This document shows positions 8,456-17,666 of a DNA stretch of 64,000 nt, piece by piece. Every line of letters starts with the position of its first letter. Position 1 is the stretch's first letter. This DNA comes from Nocardioides nitrophenolicus (GTDB lineage Bacteria > Actinomycetota > Actinomycetes > Propionibacteriales > Nocardioidaceae). The DNA lies in the NCBI RefSeq assembly GCF_016907515.1, contig NZ_JAFBBY010000001.1, positions 3,906,001 to 3,970,000 of the forward strand, written 5' to 3'. The position numbers and the translations under genes were made by a program. The notes under the pieces are model-generated. The model ran no database searches. It had not been told where the DNA came from and saw only the letters and a list, made by a program, of their open reading frames with translations.

Positions 8456-9991
8456 GTGAGGACCTCCCGCGCCTGGTGGCCGGTCGCCGGGCTGCTCGCC
8501 GGGGCCGTCGGCCTGGCGGTCAGCTACGCCGCGGCCGCCCTGCTGCACGTCCGGGACTCGCCGCTCGTCGCGGTCGCCGAGGGCGTCATCGCGCTGACCC
8601 CCGGTCCGGTCGCGAAGTGGGCGATCGACACCTTCGACACCTCCGACAAGAAGGTGCTGGTCGTCGGGATCCTGGTGCTCCTCGCGCTGCTCTTCGGCTG
8701 GTTCGGCCGGCTGGCCCACCGGCGCTGGTGGGCCGCCGTGACCGGGTACGTCGTGCTCGCGGGCGTCGCCGTGGTCGCGGTCCTCGCCAAGCCGACGCCG
8801 AGCCTGATCGACCTCGCGCCGGTCGTGGTCGGCCTGCTGTGCTGGCTGGTGGTGCTCGCGCTGCTCGCGGAGTGGCTGCGGCGCTGGGAGCTCGCCGAGG
8901 ACGCCGCGACCCGCGAGGACGTGCTCCCGACCCGGCGCCGGTTCCTGCTGCTCTCCGGCGCGATCGCGGCCGTGTCGGTGGCCGGCGGCCTGGCCGGTCG
9001 GATCGCCGGCAACGCGCGCCGCCGGGCCGAGCAGAGCCGCCGGCTGCTGCGCATCGAGGGGGTCACCGCTCCGGCCGTGCCCGACGGGGTGACCGTCGGC
9101 GTCGAGGGGGTCAAGGCCTGGCAGACGCCGAACGACGACTTCTATCTGATCGACACGGCCATCATCAAGCCGACCGTGGCGCCGGCCGACTGGGAGCTGC
9201 GGATCCACGGCATGGTCGAGCGCGAGATCCGGCTGACGTACGCCGACCTGGTGGCTCGCGAGATCACCGAGGACTGGATCACCCTCAACTGCGTGTCCAA
9301 CGAGGTCGGCGGCGACCTGATCGGCAACGCCTGGTGGAGCGGCGTGCGCCTGGCGGGACTGCTCGCCCAGGCCAAGCCGCTGCCGGGCGCCGACGCGGTG
9401 CTGCAGACCTCCGAGGACGGCTGGACCTGCGGGACCCCGCTGGCGGCGCTGATGGACGAGCGCAACGCGATGCTGGCGGTCGCGATGAACGGCGAGCCGC
9501 TGCCGATCGAGCACGGCTTCCCGGTGCGCACCATCGTCCCGGGCCTCTACGGCTACGTCTCGGCCTGCAAGTGGGTGGTCGACATGGAGGTCACCCGCTT
9601 CGACGACTTCACGGCGTACTGGACCGACAAGGGCTGGTCCGCGCAGGGACCGGTCAAGATCGCGTCGACGATCGAGGTGCCCGGCGACGGGGCCGACGTA
9701 CCGGCCGGCGAGCTGGTCTGCGCGGGCGTGGCCTGGATGCAGCACACCGGGATCTCCGGCGTCGAGGTGCAGGTCGACGGCGGACGCTGGCAGCGTGCGG
9801 TCCTCGCGGCGACGCCGAACGCCGACACCTGGGTGCAGTGGCGCGCCGTCGTCGACGTGGCGCCCGGCAAGCACCAGCTCCGGGTGCGCGCGATCGACGA
9901 GCAGGGGCGGATCCAGACCGGCGCGGTCGCCGACGTCGTACCGGATGGCGCGACGGGGTGGCACACCATCGACATCAGCGTGTCGGGCTGA
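8456..9991 (+). CDS. membrane-anchored molybdopterin-dependent oxidoreductase (sulfite oxidase/YedY fold)
   Basis: 511 residues. Four N-terminal membrane helices (about 11-31, 67-86, 94-111, 118-139) are followed by a Tat-like motif [10 protein letters not shown] (159-168) with a hydrophobic stretch, then a sulfite-oxidase-type Mo-cofactor domain. Cys279 in [11 protein letters not shown] is the expected Mo ligand. A C-terminal Mo-co dimerisation-like beta domain ([14 protein letters not shown]) ends the protein. It probably acts on the outer face of the membrane. Substrate unknown; no cytochrome partner is nearby. GTG at 8456 follows a weak GAGAAT box by 7 nt. Confidence 0.88.
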   Translation: MRTSRAWWPVAGLLAGAVGLAVSYAAAALLHVRDSPLVAVAEGVIALTPGPVAKWAIDTFDTSDKKVLVVGILVLLALLFGWFGRLAHRRWWAAVTGYVVLAGVAVVAVLAKPTPSLIDLAPVVVGLLCWLVVLALLAEWLRRWELAEDAATREDVLPTRRRFLLLSGAIAAVSVAGGLAGRIAGNARRRAEQSRRLLRIEGVTAPAVPDGVTVGVEGVKAWQTPNDDFYLIDTAIIKPTVAPADWELRIHGMVEREIRLTYADLVAREITEDWITLNCVSNEVGGDLIGNAWWSGVRLAGLLAQAKPLPGADAVLQTSEDGWTCGTPLAALMDERNAMLAVAMNGEPLPIEHGFPVRTIVPGLYGYVSACKWVVDMEVTRFDDFTAYWTDKGWSAQGPVKIASTIEVPGDGADVPAGELVCAGVAWMQHTGISGVEVQVDGGRWQRAVLAATPNADTWVQWRAVVDVAPGKHQLRVRAIDEQGRIQTGAVADVVPDGATGWHTIDISVSG

Positions 9992-9994
9992 CCC

Positions 9995-11236
9995 TCACCA
10001 GTTGCCGCCGGGCGCGGCCGGCAGCGGGTGGGCGGCGTCGTGGATGACGTACGCCGTGCCGCCGGACGCCTGGAGCCAGACCCGCTCGAGCTGGGCCCGG
10101 GGGTAGACCCGTCGGACGCCGTCGGCGTTGGCCGCCGCCGGGTCGTTGACGATCACGTCGCCGGTCGCGGTGAACCCGACGATGACCAGCAGGTGCCCGT
10201 TGGACGCGGAGATCGGCGCGCCCGACAGCTCGCCGCGGGCGAACGCGATCGAGATCACCGGCGGGATGCCCGAGCGCACCAGCAGCTCGGCGTCGGTGAG
10301 GTCGCGCAGCCGGGTGACGAAGGCCTCGCCGCCCGCGCCGAGCCGGCGGGCGGCGTACGCGGTGTTGAAGGGCCAGTTGCCGGTGCCCTCGTAGGCGTGG
10401 TCGTAGGTCAGCCGGGCCGCCGCGTCGACCCACGGGTCGGGGTGGCCGGCCGGCACCCAGGCATAGCCGCCCGGACCGGGCAGCCGGCCGTAGTAGCCGA
10501 GCACCATCGAGGTCGACGTCGGCGAGCACCACGCCTCGCCGCCGTTGCCCCACTGCGGGTAGTGGCCGGTGTGGATCATCTGGGAGTAGCGGGGGACGGC
10601 GAGCTCGACGCCCCGGGCCACGCCGGGCGCCGAGACCGCGCCGGGGGTGGCGGGCAGGCGGGAGGTCAGCACGGTCGCGAGGTCCACCCGCGGCGCCTTC
10701 CGGCCGGCCTCGCGGCGCAGCGTGACCCGGATCCGGTACGCCGCCAGCCCGGGCGTCTTCCAGGTGTCGGTCGCGAGCCGGGTGCCGTCGTCGGTCTGGG
10801 CGCCACCGGAGCGCCGCTTGACGACCTTGTCCTTCGCGGCCCACCGGGCCAGCGAGTCCCACGACGTCCGCGCGCCACCGGCGGTGCGGCCGCGGACCTC
10901 GACCTCGATCCAGCTGGAGCCGGGCGTCCGCGCGGACCAGGAGGCGATCAGCTCGGTGTAGTCGAAGCCGGGGGAGACCCACGGGCTCTTCCAGCGGGTG
11001 CCGAGGTAGCTGCGGCCGTAGCGTCGTTCGGTCGCCGTCGGCTTCCAGGTCTGCGGGGTGAGCCGCTGCAGGTGCACCTGCCGCTCGGACACCGCGGCCG
11101 CGGCGACCGCCTCGGAGCCGTGTCGTCTCGCGTGATCGTTGCCGGAGCGGTCGGCGACCACGGCGAGCCCGGCCGCCAGGCAGGCGACCAGCGCGAGGGA
11201 CAGGGACACGACGGGAACGGGGAAGGACCGGCGCAC
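9995..11236 (-). CDS. exported C39-like cysteine peptidase family protein
   Basis: 413 residues. An N-terminal membrane/signal segment (about 8-27) is followed by a region of about 180 residues with beta-sandwich look (GSSWIEVEVRGRTAGG), then a papain-like C39 domain: Cys237 in GEAWCSPTSTSMVLGYYG, His348 in NGHLLVIVGF and Asp365 in VNDPA. It probably cleaves peptides outside the cell. No bacteriocin transporter domain, so it is not a leader peptidase-ABC fusion. GTG start follows TACCGT by 6 nt. Convergent with the oxidoreductase, 3 bp apart. Confidence 0.85.
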   Translation of the reverse strand: MRRSFPVPVVSLSLALVACLAAGLAVVADRSGNDHARRHGSEAVAAAAVSERQVHLQRLTPQTWKPTATERRYGRSYLGTRWKSPWVSPGFDYTELIASWSARTPGSSWIEVEVRGRTAGGARTSWDSLARWAAKDKVVKRRSGGAQTDDGTRLATDTWKTPGLAAYRIRVTLRREAGRKAPRVDLATVLTSRLPATPGAVSAPGVARGVELAVPRYSQMIHTGHYPQWGNGGEAWCSPTSTSMVLGYYGRLPGPGGYAWVPAGHPDPWVDAAARLTYDHAYEGTGNWPFNTAYAARRLGAGGEAFVTRLRDLTDAELLVRSGIPPVISIAFARGELSGAPISASNGHLLVIVGFTATGDVIVNDPAAANADGVRRVYPRAQLERVWLQASGGTAYVIHDAAHPLPAAPGGNW

Positions 11237-11373
11237 CGGTCAACGGTACGTCACATCCGTCACTTGCGTCACACGGACGTCGCCCGGGTGGGCACGACCC
11301 CCTGAACCCGCCCTTGGTCACAACCGCGAGCGACGATGTGAGGCGGACCCGCACGGATCCCTAGACTGGCGGG

Positions 11374-12768
11374 GTGACCATCCGGCTCTACGACACCGCG
11401 ACCCGCGAAGTACGTGACTTCGTGCCCCTCCAGGAGGGCAGGGTGGGTCTCTACGTCTGTGGGCTGACGGTCCAGAGCGAGCCCCACGTGGGTCACGTCC
11501 GCTCGGCGGTCAACTTCGACGTGCTCCAGCGCTGGCTGCGCCACCGCGGCTACGACGTCACGTTCATCCGCAACATCACCGACATCGACGACAAGATCCT
11601 GGCGAAGTCGGCCGAGCAGGGTCGCCCCTGGTACAACCTCGCCTACGCGATGAAGATCGAGCTCGACAAGGCGTACGCCGCGCTCAACGTCGCGCCGCCG
11701 ACCTACGAGCCCGCGGCGACCGGTCACATCCCCGAGATGATCGTGCTGATCGAGCGGCTGGTCGAGCGCGGGCACGCCTACCCGGCGGCCGACGGGAGTG
11801 GCGACGTCTACTTCGACGTGCGCTCCTGGCCGTCGTACGGCGAGCTGACCCACCAGGGCGTCGACGACATGGAGCCCGCCGCCGACGCCGACCCGCGCGG
11901 CAAGCGCGACCCGCGCGACTTCGCGCTCTGGAAGGGCCGCAAGGACTCCGAGCCGGAGACCGCGTCCTGGCCGAGCCCGTGGGGCCGCGGCCGCCCGGGC
12001 TGGCACATCGAGTGCTCCGCGATGGCGGGCAAGTACCTCGGCGACGCGTTCGACATCCACGGCGGCGGCGTCGACCTGCGCTTCCCCCACCACGAGAACG
12101 AGCAGGCCCAGTCGCGCGCGGCGGGCGGCGCGTTCGCGTCGTACTGGATGCACAACGCGTGGATCACCACCGCCGGCGAGAAGATGAGCAAGTCGCTCGG
12201 CAACACCCTGTCCATCCCGTCGGTGCTGCGGCGGGTCAGCGGCGCGGAGCTGCGGTTCTACATGGTCGCCGCCCACTACCGCTCCCACGTCGAGTTCAGC
12301 TTCGAGGCGCTCGACGAGGCCGCCGCGGGCTACCAGCGGATCGTCTCCTTCCTCGACCGCGCCGGCGCCCCGGAGCCCGGCCCCCTGCCGGAGGCCTTCG
12401 CCGCCGCGCTCGACGACGACCTCGGTACGCCGGCCGCGGTCGCGGTCCTCTACGACACGGTGCGCGAGGGCAACCGCCAGCTCGCCGCCGGCGAGGACGC
12501 CGCCGCCACGGCGGGTGCGGTCGCCGCGATGGTCGACGTGCTCGGCGTCCACCCGGCCGACCCGGCGTGGGCCGGCGCGGGCGCGTCCGGCGCGGAGGAG
12601 CGGCTCACCACGGCCGTCGACGCGCTGGTGGCCGGCCTGCTCGAGGAGCGTGCCCAGGCGCGGTCCGACAAGGACTGGGCCCGCGCGGACGCGATCCGCG
12701 ACCGGATCAAGGCGGCCGGCATCGAGGTCACCGACACCCCCGACGGACCCACCTGGAGCGTGAGCTGA
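11374..12768 (+). CDS. cysS: cysteinyl-tRNA synthetase
   Basis: 464 residues. Charges tRNA-Cys. Class I signature HVGH at 38-41 (HIGH), zinc-site residues including Cys29 and the WHIECSAMA and HHENEQAQS segments, and KMSKS in [10 protein letters not shown] near residue 270. The C-terminal anticodon-binding helices are present. GTG at 11374 sits 6 nt after TAGACT (11362-11367), a leaderless arrangement. rlmB follows after 2 nt. This is true CysS rather than mycothiol ligase MshC, judged by length and the complete C-terminal domain. Confidence 0.97.
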   Translation: MTIRLYDTATREVRDFVPLQEGRVGLYVCGLTVQSEPHVGHVRSAVNFDVLQRWLRHRGYDVTFIRNITDIDDKILAKSAEQGRPWYNLAYAMKIELDKAYAALNVAPPTYEPAATGHIPEMIVLIERLVERGHAYPAADGSGDVYFDVRSWPSYGELTHQGVDDMEPAADADPRGKRDPRDFALWKGRKDSEPETASWPSPWGRGRPGWHIECSAMAGKYLGDAFDIHGGGVDLRFPHHENEQAQSRAAGGAFASYWMHNAWITTAGEKMSKSLGNTLSIPSVLRRVSGAELRFYMVAAHYRSHVEFSFEALDEAAAGYQRIVSFLDRAGAPEPGPLPEAFAAALDDDLGTPAAVAVLYDTVREGNRQLAAGEDAAATAGAVAAMVDVLGVHPADPAWAGAGASGAEERLTTAVDALVAGLLEERAQARSDKDWARADAIRDRIKAAGIEVTDTPDGPTWSVS

Positions 12769-12770
12769 GC

Positions 12771-13745
12771 ATGGCCGGAAACTCGAGCCGCAAGGGCGCG
12801 ATCCGCAAGTCGAGCAAGAAGCCGACCGGAGGGACGGGCGGCAAGGTCCGCCGCGGGCTGGAGGGCAAGGGCCCCACGCCCAAGGCCGTCGACCGCGAGT
12901 ACCACAAGGCCCACAAGATCGCCGAGGCCCGCAAGCGCGCCGACAAGCGCGCCGGCGCGCAGCGCGGCGGCCCGCGGCGCAAGAGCGGGGGCGACGAGTG
13001 GATCGCCGGGCGCAACCCGGTGGTAGAGGCGCTGCGCGAGCGGGTGCCGGTGACCTCGGTCTACGTCGCCGAGGGCGCCGAGCGCGACGGCCGGCTGCGC
13101 GAGGTGTTCCGGCTCGCCGCCGAGCACGGTGTCGGCCTGCTCGAGGTCAGCCGCGGCGAGCTCGACCGGCTCACCGACGGCGCGGTCCACCAGGGGCTCG
13201 CGGCCCGGATCCCGGCGTACGAGTACGCCCACCCCGACGACCTCCTCGACGCCGCCGACGACCTCGGCCAGAAGCCGCTCGTCGTCATGCTCGACTCGAT
13301 CACCGACCCGCGCAACCTCGGCGCGATCGTGCGCAGCGCGGCCGGCTTCGGCGCCCACGGCGTGGTCATCCCCGAGCGGCGCGCGGCCTCGATGACCGCC
13401 GCGGCCTGGAAGACCTCGGCCGGCGCGGCCGCCCGCTGCCCGGTCGCCCAGACGGTCAACCTGACCCGCCAGATCAAGGCGTACCAGGAGGCCGGGTGCT
13501 TCGTCATCGGCCTCGCCGCCGACGGCGACCTCACGCTGCCCGAGCTGACCGCGGACGCCGACCTCGTCGAGGGCCCGCTGGTCCTGGTCGTCGGCTCCGA
13601 GGGCGAGGGCCTGTCCCGGCTGGTCGCCGAGAGCTGCGACCGGCTGATGTCCATCCCGATGGCCGGCGTCCTGGAGTCGCTGAACGCCGGCGTCGCCGCG
13701 TCGGTGGCGCTCTACGCCGTCGCGGAGGCCCGCGCACGCGGGTGA
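12771..13745 (+). CDS. rlmB: 23S rRNA (guanosine-2'-O-)-methyltransferase, SpoU/TrmH family
   Basis: 324 residues. Methylates the 2'-OH of a 23S rRNA guanosine using SAM. A Lys/Arg-rich disordered N-tail (about 75 residues) precedes the L30e-like substrate-binding domain (WIAGRNPVVEALRE) and the knotted SPOUT domain with DPRNLGAIVRSA (about 179-190), LVVGSEGEGLS (about 272) and the knot IPMAGVLESLNAGVAA (about 295). The start ATG lies 2 nt after the cysS stop. The cysS-rlmB pairing is widespread in Gram-positive bacteria. Confidence 0.94.
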   Translation: MAGNSSRKGAIRKSSKKPTGGTGGKVRRGLEGKGPTPKAVDREYHKAHKIAEARKRADKRAGAQRGGPRRKSGGDEWIAGRNPVVEALRERVPVTSVYVAEGAERDGRLREVFRLAAEHGVGLLEVSRGELDRLTDGAVHQGLAARIPAYEYAHPDDLLDAADDLGQKPLVVMLDSITDPRNLGAIVRSAAGFGAHGVVIPERRAASMTAAAWKTSAGAAARCPVAQTVNLTRQIKAYQEAGCFVIGLAADGDLTLPELTADADLVEGPLVLVVGSEGEGLSRLVAESCDRLMSIPMAGVLESLNAGVAASVALYAVAEARARG

Positions 13746-15244
13746 TCTCGCCCCGCCGCCTCCTCAAGGTCCTCGCGTACGTCGGGACCTGGCTGGTCCT
13801 GTCCGCGGCGATCGCGCTCGCGATCTTCCTCCACAGCGAGCGGACCGTCGAGATCGCCAGCCACGAGGCGAGCCTCAGCCCGAACCTGTCCGGCGAGGTC
13901 GTCGCGCGGATGGGGCCGGTGCTGCCCGACCTGCGGATGCCGTCGGGCGTGCCGATCGGGGTCGAGGTCGAGCTCGGGAAGACCGATGCGGACACCCTGG
14001 AGGAGCTGACGTCACGGTACGCCGCGATCGCCTCCCAGCCGGAGGGCCAGATCGAGGTCGCCCGGCGTACGGTCGAGGCGATGGCGTACGCCGCGCTGGT
14101 GCAGGGAGCCGTGCTGGGCGCCGTGCCACTGCTGGTCTGGGGCCTGGTCGGCCGGGCCCGCCGTCAGGAACTGTACGCCGGCCTGCTGACCCGGCGCGGG
14201 TTCGCCGTCACCGGGTTGGCGCTCGCGCTCACCGTCGCGGGCGTCGTGCCCTACGGCTGGGGCCGCAGCGACCCGCCCGCGCAGCACTGGACGCCGCTCG
14301 CCGACTTCCTCGGCCCGGAGGTGCCGCTGCCCGACGAGCTGGACTCCGTCGAGGTGATGGCGGACGCGACCACGGCGCAGTCCCGGCGGCTGATCGAGAG
14401 CGGGATCAGCAGCTACGACGAGAGCCTGCGGTTCTACTCCGAGGCCGCCGACGACGCCGCGATGCTCGAGCTGCGCGAGCCCGAGGAGGGGGAGACCGTC
14501 GTGGTGCTGGTCTCCGACCGCCACGACAACGTCGGCATGGACAAGGTCGCCCGGGCGATCGCCGACGCGGGCGGCGCGACCGCGGTCTTCGACGCCGGCG
14601 ACGACACGTCGACGGGCAGCCGCTGGGAGGCCTTCTCGCTCGACTCGCTGGCCGCCTCGTTCAAGGACTTCGAGGGCCGCTGGGCGGTCGCGGGCAACCA
14701 CGACAACGGCGGCTTCGTGCGCAGCCATCTCGAGGACCTGGGCTGGACCTACTTCGACGACGAGGTGATCGACGGGCCCGGCGGCTCGCGGATCCTCGGC
14801 GTCGACGACCCGCGCTCCAGCGGTCTCGGCGACTGGCGCGACCAGACCGGGCTCAGCTTCGCCGAGGTCGCCGACCTGCTCGCCGACGCCGCCTGCGCCG
14901 CCGACGAGGACGGCGACCGGGTCAACACCCTCCTGGTCCACGACGCCAACATCGCCAAGCCCGCGCTCGCCCGCGGCTGCGTCGACCTGGTGCTCGGCGG
15001 GCACATCCACGTGCAGACCGGACCGACCGAGGTGACCGCCGAGGACGGCCGGATCGGCTACACCTACACGCTCGGCACGACCGGCGGCGCGGCGTACGCC
15101 ATCGCGATCGGCAGCAAGCTGCGCCGCCCCGCGAGCATCGCCCTGGTCACCTATCGCGACGGCCGGCCGGCGGGCATCCAGTCGGTCACCCTCCAGCCCA
15201 ACGGCCGCTACGACGTCGATCCCTGGGCGGCGCTGACCTACTGA
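13742..15244 (+). CDS. membrane-anchored calcineurin-like metallophosphoesterase
   Basis: 500 residues. Two N-terminal membrane helices (about 9-27 and 117-140) plus another near 155-175, then a metallophosphoesterase domain with the order of metal ligands VSDRHDN (about 256), DAGDDT, GNHDNGG, LLVHDA and GGHIH. Probably hydrolyses a phosphoester on the outer face of the membrane; substrate unknown. Begins with GTG overlapping the rlmB stop (GTGA), so it is the third gene of the cysS operon. Confidence 0.88.
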   Translation: MISPRRLLKVLAYVGTWLVLSAAIALAIFLHSERTVEIASHEASLSPNLSGEVVARMGPVLPDLRMPSGVPIGVEVELGKTDADTLEELTSRYAAIASQPEGQIEVARRTVEAMAYAALVQGAVLGAVPLLVWGLVGRARRQELYAGLLTRRGFAVTGLALALTVAGVVPYGWGRSDPPAQHWTPLADFLGPEVPLPDELDSVEVMADATTAQSRRLIESGISSYDESLRFYSEAADDAAMLELREPEEGETVVVLVSDRHDNVGMDKVARAIADAGGATAVFDAGDDTSTGSRWEAFSLDSLAASFKDFEGRWAVAGNHDNGGFVRSHLEDLGWTYFDDEVIDGPGGSRILGVDDPRSSGLGDWRDQTGLSFAEVADLLADAACAADEDGDRVNTLLVHDANIAKPALARGCVDLVLGGHIHVQTGPTEVTAEDGRIGYTYTLGTTGGAAYAIAIGSKLRRPASIALVTYRDGRPAGIQSVTLQPNGRYDVDPWAALTY

Positions 15245-15355
15245 GCCGGCTCGATCCCACCGGGTGTGTTTGGTGATGGTTCACCGGGGGAAGGGAGGTC
15301 CCGTTTCGTTGTGGGTGGCTCGGGATCGCCCGGACCTGGAAAGGGAAGTCCTTAA

Positions 15356-15865
15356 ATGGGGAAGAGTCTGCTGCTCAAGCTGGGCGGCGTGGGCGTCGCG
15401 ATCATCGTCGCGGCGGTGATCGGTGGCATCAAGTACTTCGGCACCGAGAAGATCGAACAGGCCAAGGCACCCGACGTGGGTGAGTGCCTGGTCATGTCGG
15501 GCTCCAGCTTCGACGCCGACCACAAGGAGGTCGACTGCGGGGACGCCGAGGCGGTCTACAAGATCGTCAGCGACAAGGGGAACTGCGACGACGCCGAGCT
15601 GAACTACACGATCTCGGTCGGCACCTCGAACTCCGGCAACGTCGCCGACCTGTGCCTGGCGCTCAACGCCAAGAAGGGCGACTGCTTCGACCTCGGTGGG
15701 ATGTCCACCCCGGCGACCAAGGTGGCCTGCACCGAGGGAGCCGGCAACACCTCGATTGTCAAGGTCGTCTCGGTCGGCAAGGCCGGCGAGGAGTGCGCCA
15801 ACGGCTCCCAGCCGCTGGAGGACAAGGCGCAGAAGACGCTCCTCTGCCTCGGCCCGGCTGCCTGA
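15356..15865 (+). CDS. LppU/SCO3897-like membrane-anchored Cys-rich protein
   Basis: 169 residues. A single N-terminal membrane helix (about 8-25) and an exported domain with repeated Cys pairs (VGECLVMSG, VDCGDAE, GNCDDAE, DLCLALN, KGDCFDL, VACTEG, EECANG, LLCLG), matching the actinobacterial LppU/SCO3897 type although no lipobox is present. Function unknown. Preceded by GGAAAGGGAAG. A 14-codon frame from GTG 15311 ends with TAA directly before the ATG and might be a leader peptide, but this is weak. Confidence 0.75.
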   Translation: MGKSLLLKLGGVGVAIIVAAVIGGIKYFGTEKIEQAKAPDVGECLVMSGSSFDADHKEVDCGDAEAVYKIVSDKGNCDDAELNYTISVGTSNSGNVADLCLALNAKKGDCFDLGGMSTPATKVACTEGAGNTSIVKVVSVGKAGEECANGSQPLEDKAQKTLLCLGPAA

Positions 15866-15880
15866 GCCTCGAGTTGACGC

Positions 15881-15943
15881 CGTCGCATCTGACGAACGGG
15901 CTGGAAATCGACGCTCTGCGTGACCCATTCGTCAGATGCGACG
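15881..15943. repeat. perfect 16-bp inverted repeat upstream of the tRNA gene
   Basis: CGTCGCATCTGACGAA (15881-15896) and its exact complement (15928-15943), 31 nt apart. Lies just after the LppU-like gene and 43 nt before the tRNA. Could be a terminator stem with a large loop or a protein-binding dyad; no T-tract follows. Confidence 0.6.
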
Positions 15944-15986
15944 CGGCACCAATTCCTGGCGGGCTCTAGGCTGGGCGCGCGATCGA

Positions 15987-16065
15987 TCCCCGGTTGGTCT
16001 GCCGGCAGGGCCCGCCTGACTTTGAATCAGGACAAGCGACGTAGGTTCGACTCCTACCCGGGGAG
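15987..16065 (+). tRNA. tRNA-Gln(UUG)-like gene with non-canonical D arm and 9-nt variable region
   Basis: Acceptor stem TCCCCGG (15987-15993) pairs with CCGGGGA (16058-16064). The anticodon arm CCTGA-CTTTGAA-TCAGG (16015-16031) gives anticodon TTG (16022-16024). The T arm GTAGG-TTCGACT-CCTAC (16041-16057) is canonical. The D arm pairs poorly (GGTC with GGCC leaves two unpaired bases before the anticodon stem), A14 is T, and the variable region ACAAGCGAC is 9 nt instead of 4-5. CCA is not encoded. It is either a divergent functional tRNA-Gln or a decaying tRNA. Confidence 0.65.
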
Positions 16066-16066
16066 C

Positions 16067-16465
16067 TCACTCACCTCGGTCCAGCGCGACCTGGACCAGC
16101 CCGCCGATCATGGCGAGGTTCTTGAGCAGCTGCACCTGCTGCTGCTTGCGCACGGCCGGGTCGTCCACCGCCCAGAAGGCGTGCCCGGCCAGCGTGGTCG
16201 GCACCATCGAGCCGATCAGGCCGAGGGCGGCGGTGCGGGGGAGTACGCCGGCCGCGATCGCGGCGCCGCCAGCGGCCTGCGCGGCGCCGTTGGCGCGCAC
16301 CAGGAGGGTGTCGTCCTCCGGCAGCGGTACGACGCCACGCAGGGTGGCGAGCAGCGGCCCGGCGGCGCTCACCCGGGCGCCGGGGGTGCGCAGGGCGTCG
16401 AGGCCGAGCAGGAGGTAGGTGGTGCCGGTCAGGAGGCGGGCGAGCCGTCGTGCGGTCGGGCGCAT
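16067..16465 (-). CDS. DoxX-like membrane protein
   Basis: 132 residues, about four hydrophobic segments, with the arrangement RLLTGTTYLLLGLDALRTPGAR, then PEDDTLLVRANGAAQAAGG and a final GHAFWAVDDPAVRKQQQVQLLKNLAMIGG, typical of DoxX family proteins. Some relatives take part in redox or thiol homeostasis, but no function is certain. ATG at 16465 follows a minus-strand TACCGT by 7 nt. The 3' end lies one base from the tRNA 3' end. Confidence 0.85.
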   Translation of the reverse strand: MRPTARRLARLLTGTTYLLLGLDALRTPGARVSAAGPLLATLRGVVPLPEDDTLLVRANGAAQAAGGAAIAAGVLPRTAALGLIGSMVPTTLAGHAFWAVDDPAVRKQQQVQLLKNLAMIGGLVQVALDRGE

Positions 16466-16500
16466 GCCCTCGACGGTACGCCCCGCCTCCGCGGACTCCC

Positions 16501-16680
16501 TCAGGCGGACTGCGGCAGGGACATCGCTCGCCCCTCCGGCGTGAGGTACGCGCCGTCGTCGAACAGGATCACGCCGTTGCACAGCCGGCACCAGCCCTGT
16601 TCGCTGTGGTCGGCGGTCACGTGGGCGGTGCAGCAGTCGGGGTCCCCGGCGGCCGGGCACTCGGGTGAGTGGTCACACAT
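16501..16680 (-). CDS. DUF5999 family small protein
   Basis: 59 residues. Cys/His-rich start MCDHSPECPAAGDPDCCTAH, then SEQGWCRLCNGVILFDDGAYLTPEGR, the pattern of actinobacterial DUF5999 proteins. The Cys spacing suggests metal binding (inference). Preceded by an AGGGAG ribosome binding site on the minus strand. No known function. Stop at 16501, 35 bp before DoxX, possibly one transcript. Confidence 0.8.
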   Translation of the reverse strand: MCDHSPECPAAGDPDCCTAHVTADHSEQGWCRLCNGVILFDDGAYLTPEGRAMSLPQSA

Positions 16681-16820
16681 CGTCGTGCTCCCTTTCGATC
16701 GTTCAAACTCTTCCAGCTTCCGTGATACGCCTGATCGGCCGCGGATGCACGCACTTTCGCCGAACTGTGCAGATCCCGTTGCCGTCCCGTAGCCGGAGCG
16801 CGGCGCAGAAGGCGGCGGGA

Positions 16821-16842
16821 GGGGTGGGGAAAACCCCACCCC
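16821..16842. other. G/C hairpin with AAAA loop upstream of the ABC operon
   Basis: GGGGTGGGG (16821-16829), loop AAAA, CCCCACCCC (16834-16842): a perfect 9-bp stem. It is followed 43 nt later by TAGCGT (16886-16891), a likely -10 for the ABC transporter operon. It may terminate upstream antisense transcription or be a regulatory structure. The rest of this 245-bp gap shows nothing recognisable. Confidence 0.5.
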
Positions 16843-16925
16843 GGATCGGCAGGCCAGGCCCATCGAGCCGGAGGCTCCTGGTTCCTAGCGTCGGAGACAC
16901 CAGATTCCGCACCCCAGGAGCAGCC

Positions 16926-17666
16926 ATGTCCGACATCGCACTCGAGGTCCAGGGCCTCACCCGCACCTACGGCGCCGGCGACAACGCCGTCGCCGCGCTC
17001 GCCGGCGTCGACCTCGCCTTCCGGCGGGGCACCTTCACCGCCGTGATGGGGCCGTCCGGCTCCGGCAAGTCCACCTTCCTGGCCTGCGCCGCGGGCCTGG
17101 ACCGCCCGACCGGCGGCCGGGTGCTGGTCGGCGGCACCGACGTCACCGACTGGGACGAGGAGCGGCGCACCCGGCTGCGCCGGGAGCGGATCGGGTTCGT
17201 CTTCCAGGGCTTCCACCTCCTGCCGTACCTCTCCGCCGCCCAGAACGTCGCCCTCCCGAGCCGGCTCGCGGGCAGGCGGGTGGACCGGGAGCGGGTCCGG
17301 TACCTGCTCGACCGGGTCGGCCTCGCCGAGCGCGCCCACCACCTGCCGGCCAGCCTGTCCGGCGGCCAGCAGCAGCGGGTCGCGATCGCCCGGGCGCTGC
17401 TCACCACACCGGACGTGCTGCTGGCCGACGAGCCCACCGGCGCCCTCGACTCGGTCACCGCACGCCAGGTCCTCGGCGTCCTGCGCGGCAGCGTCGTCGA
17501 CCTCGGCCAGACCGTGGTGATGGTGACCCACGACCCGGTCGCCGCGTCGTACGCCGGCGAGGTGGTCTTCCTGGTCGACGGCCGGGTCGCGGGCCGGATG
17601 GCCCACCCCACCGCCGAGGCGGTCGCCGGTCAGCTGGCCCACCTCGACCAGCTGGTGTCGGCGTGA
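16926..17666 (+). CDS. ABC transporter ATP-binding protein (MacB/LolD type)
   Basis: 246 residues. Walker A GPSGSGKS, Q-loop VFQGFHLLPYL, signature LSGGQQQR, Walker B VLLADEPTGALD and H-loop VTHD. This is the ATPase of a type VII (MacB-like) mechanotransmission or lipid/peptide transporter, pairing with the FtsX-type permease that follows with a 4-nt overlap. AGGAG stands just before the ATG. The adjoining two-component genes suggest control by antimicrobial peptide or envelope stress, an inference from similar loci. Confidence 0.95.
   Translation: MSDIALEVQGLTRTYGAGDNAVAALAGVDLAFRRGTFTAVMGPSGSGKSTFLACAAGLDRPTGGRVLVGGTDVTDWDEERRTRLRRERIGFVFQGFHLLPYLSAAQNVALPSRLAGRRVDRERVRYLLDRVGLAERAHHLPASLSGGQQQRVAIARALLTTPDVLLADEPTGALDSVTARQVLGVLRGSVVDLGQTVVMVTHDPVAASYAGEVVFLVDGRVAGRMAHPTAEAVAGQLAHLDQLVSA

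Noticed and set aside
11237..11373. T-box leader for cysS
   Set aside because: No T-box motif or specifier-loop structure seen; the -10 lies 6 nt from the GTG, leaving no leader.
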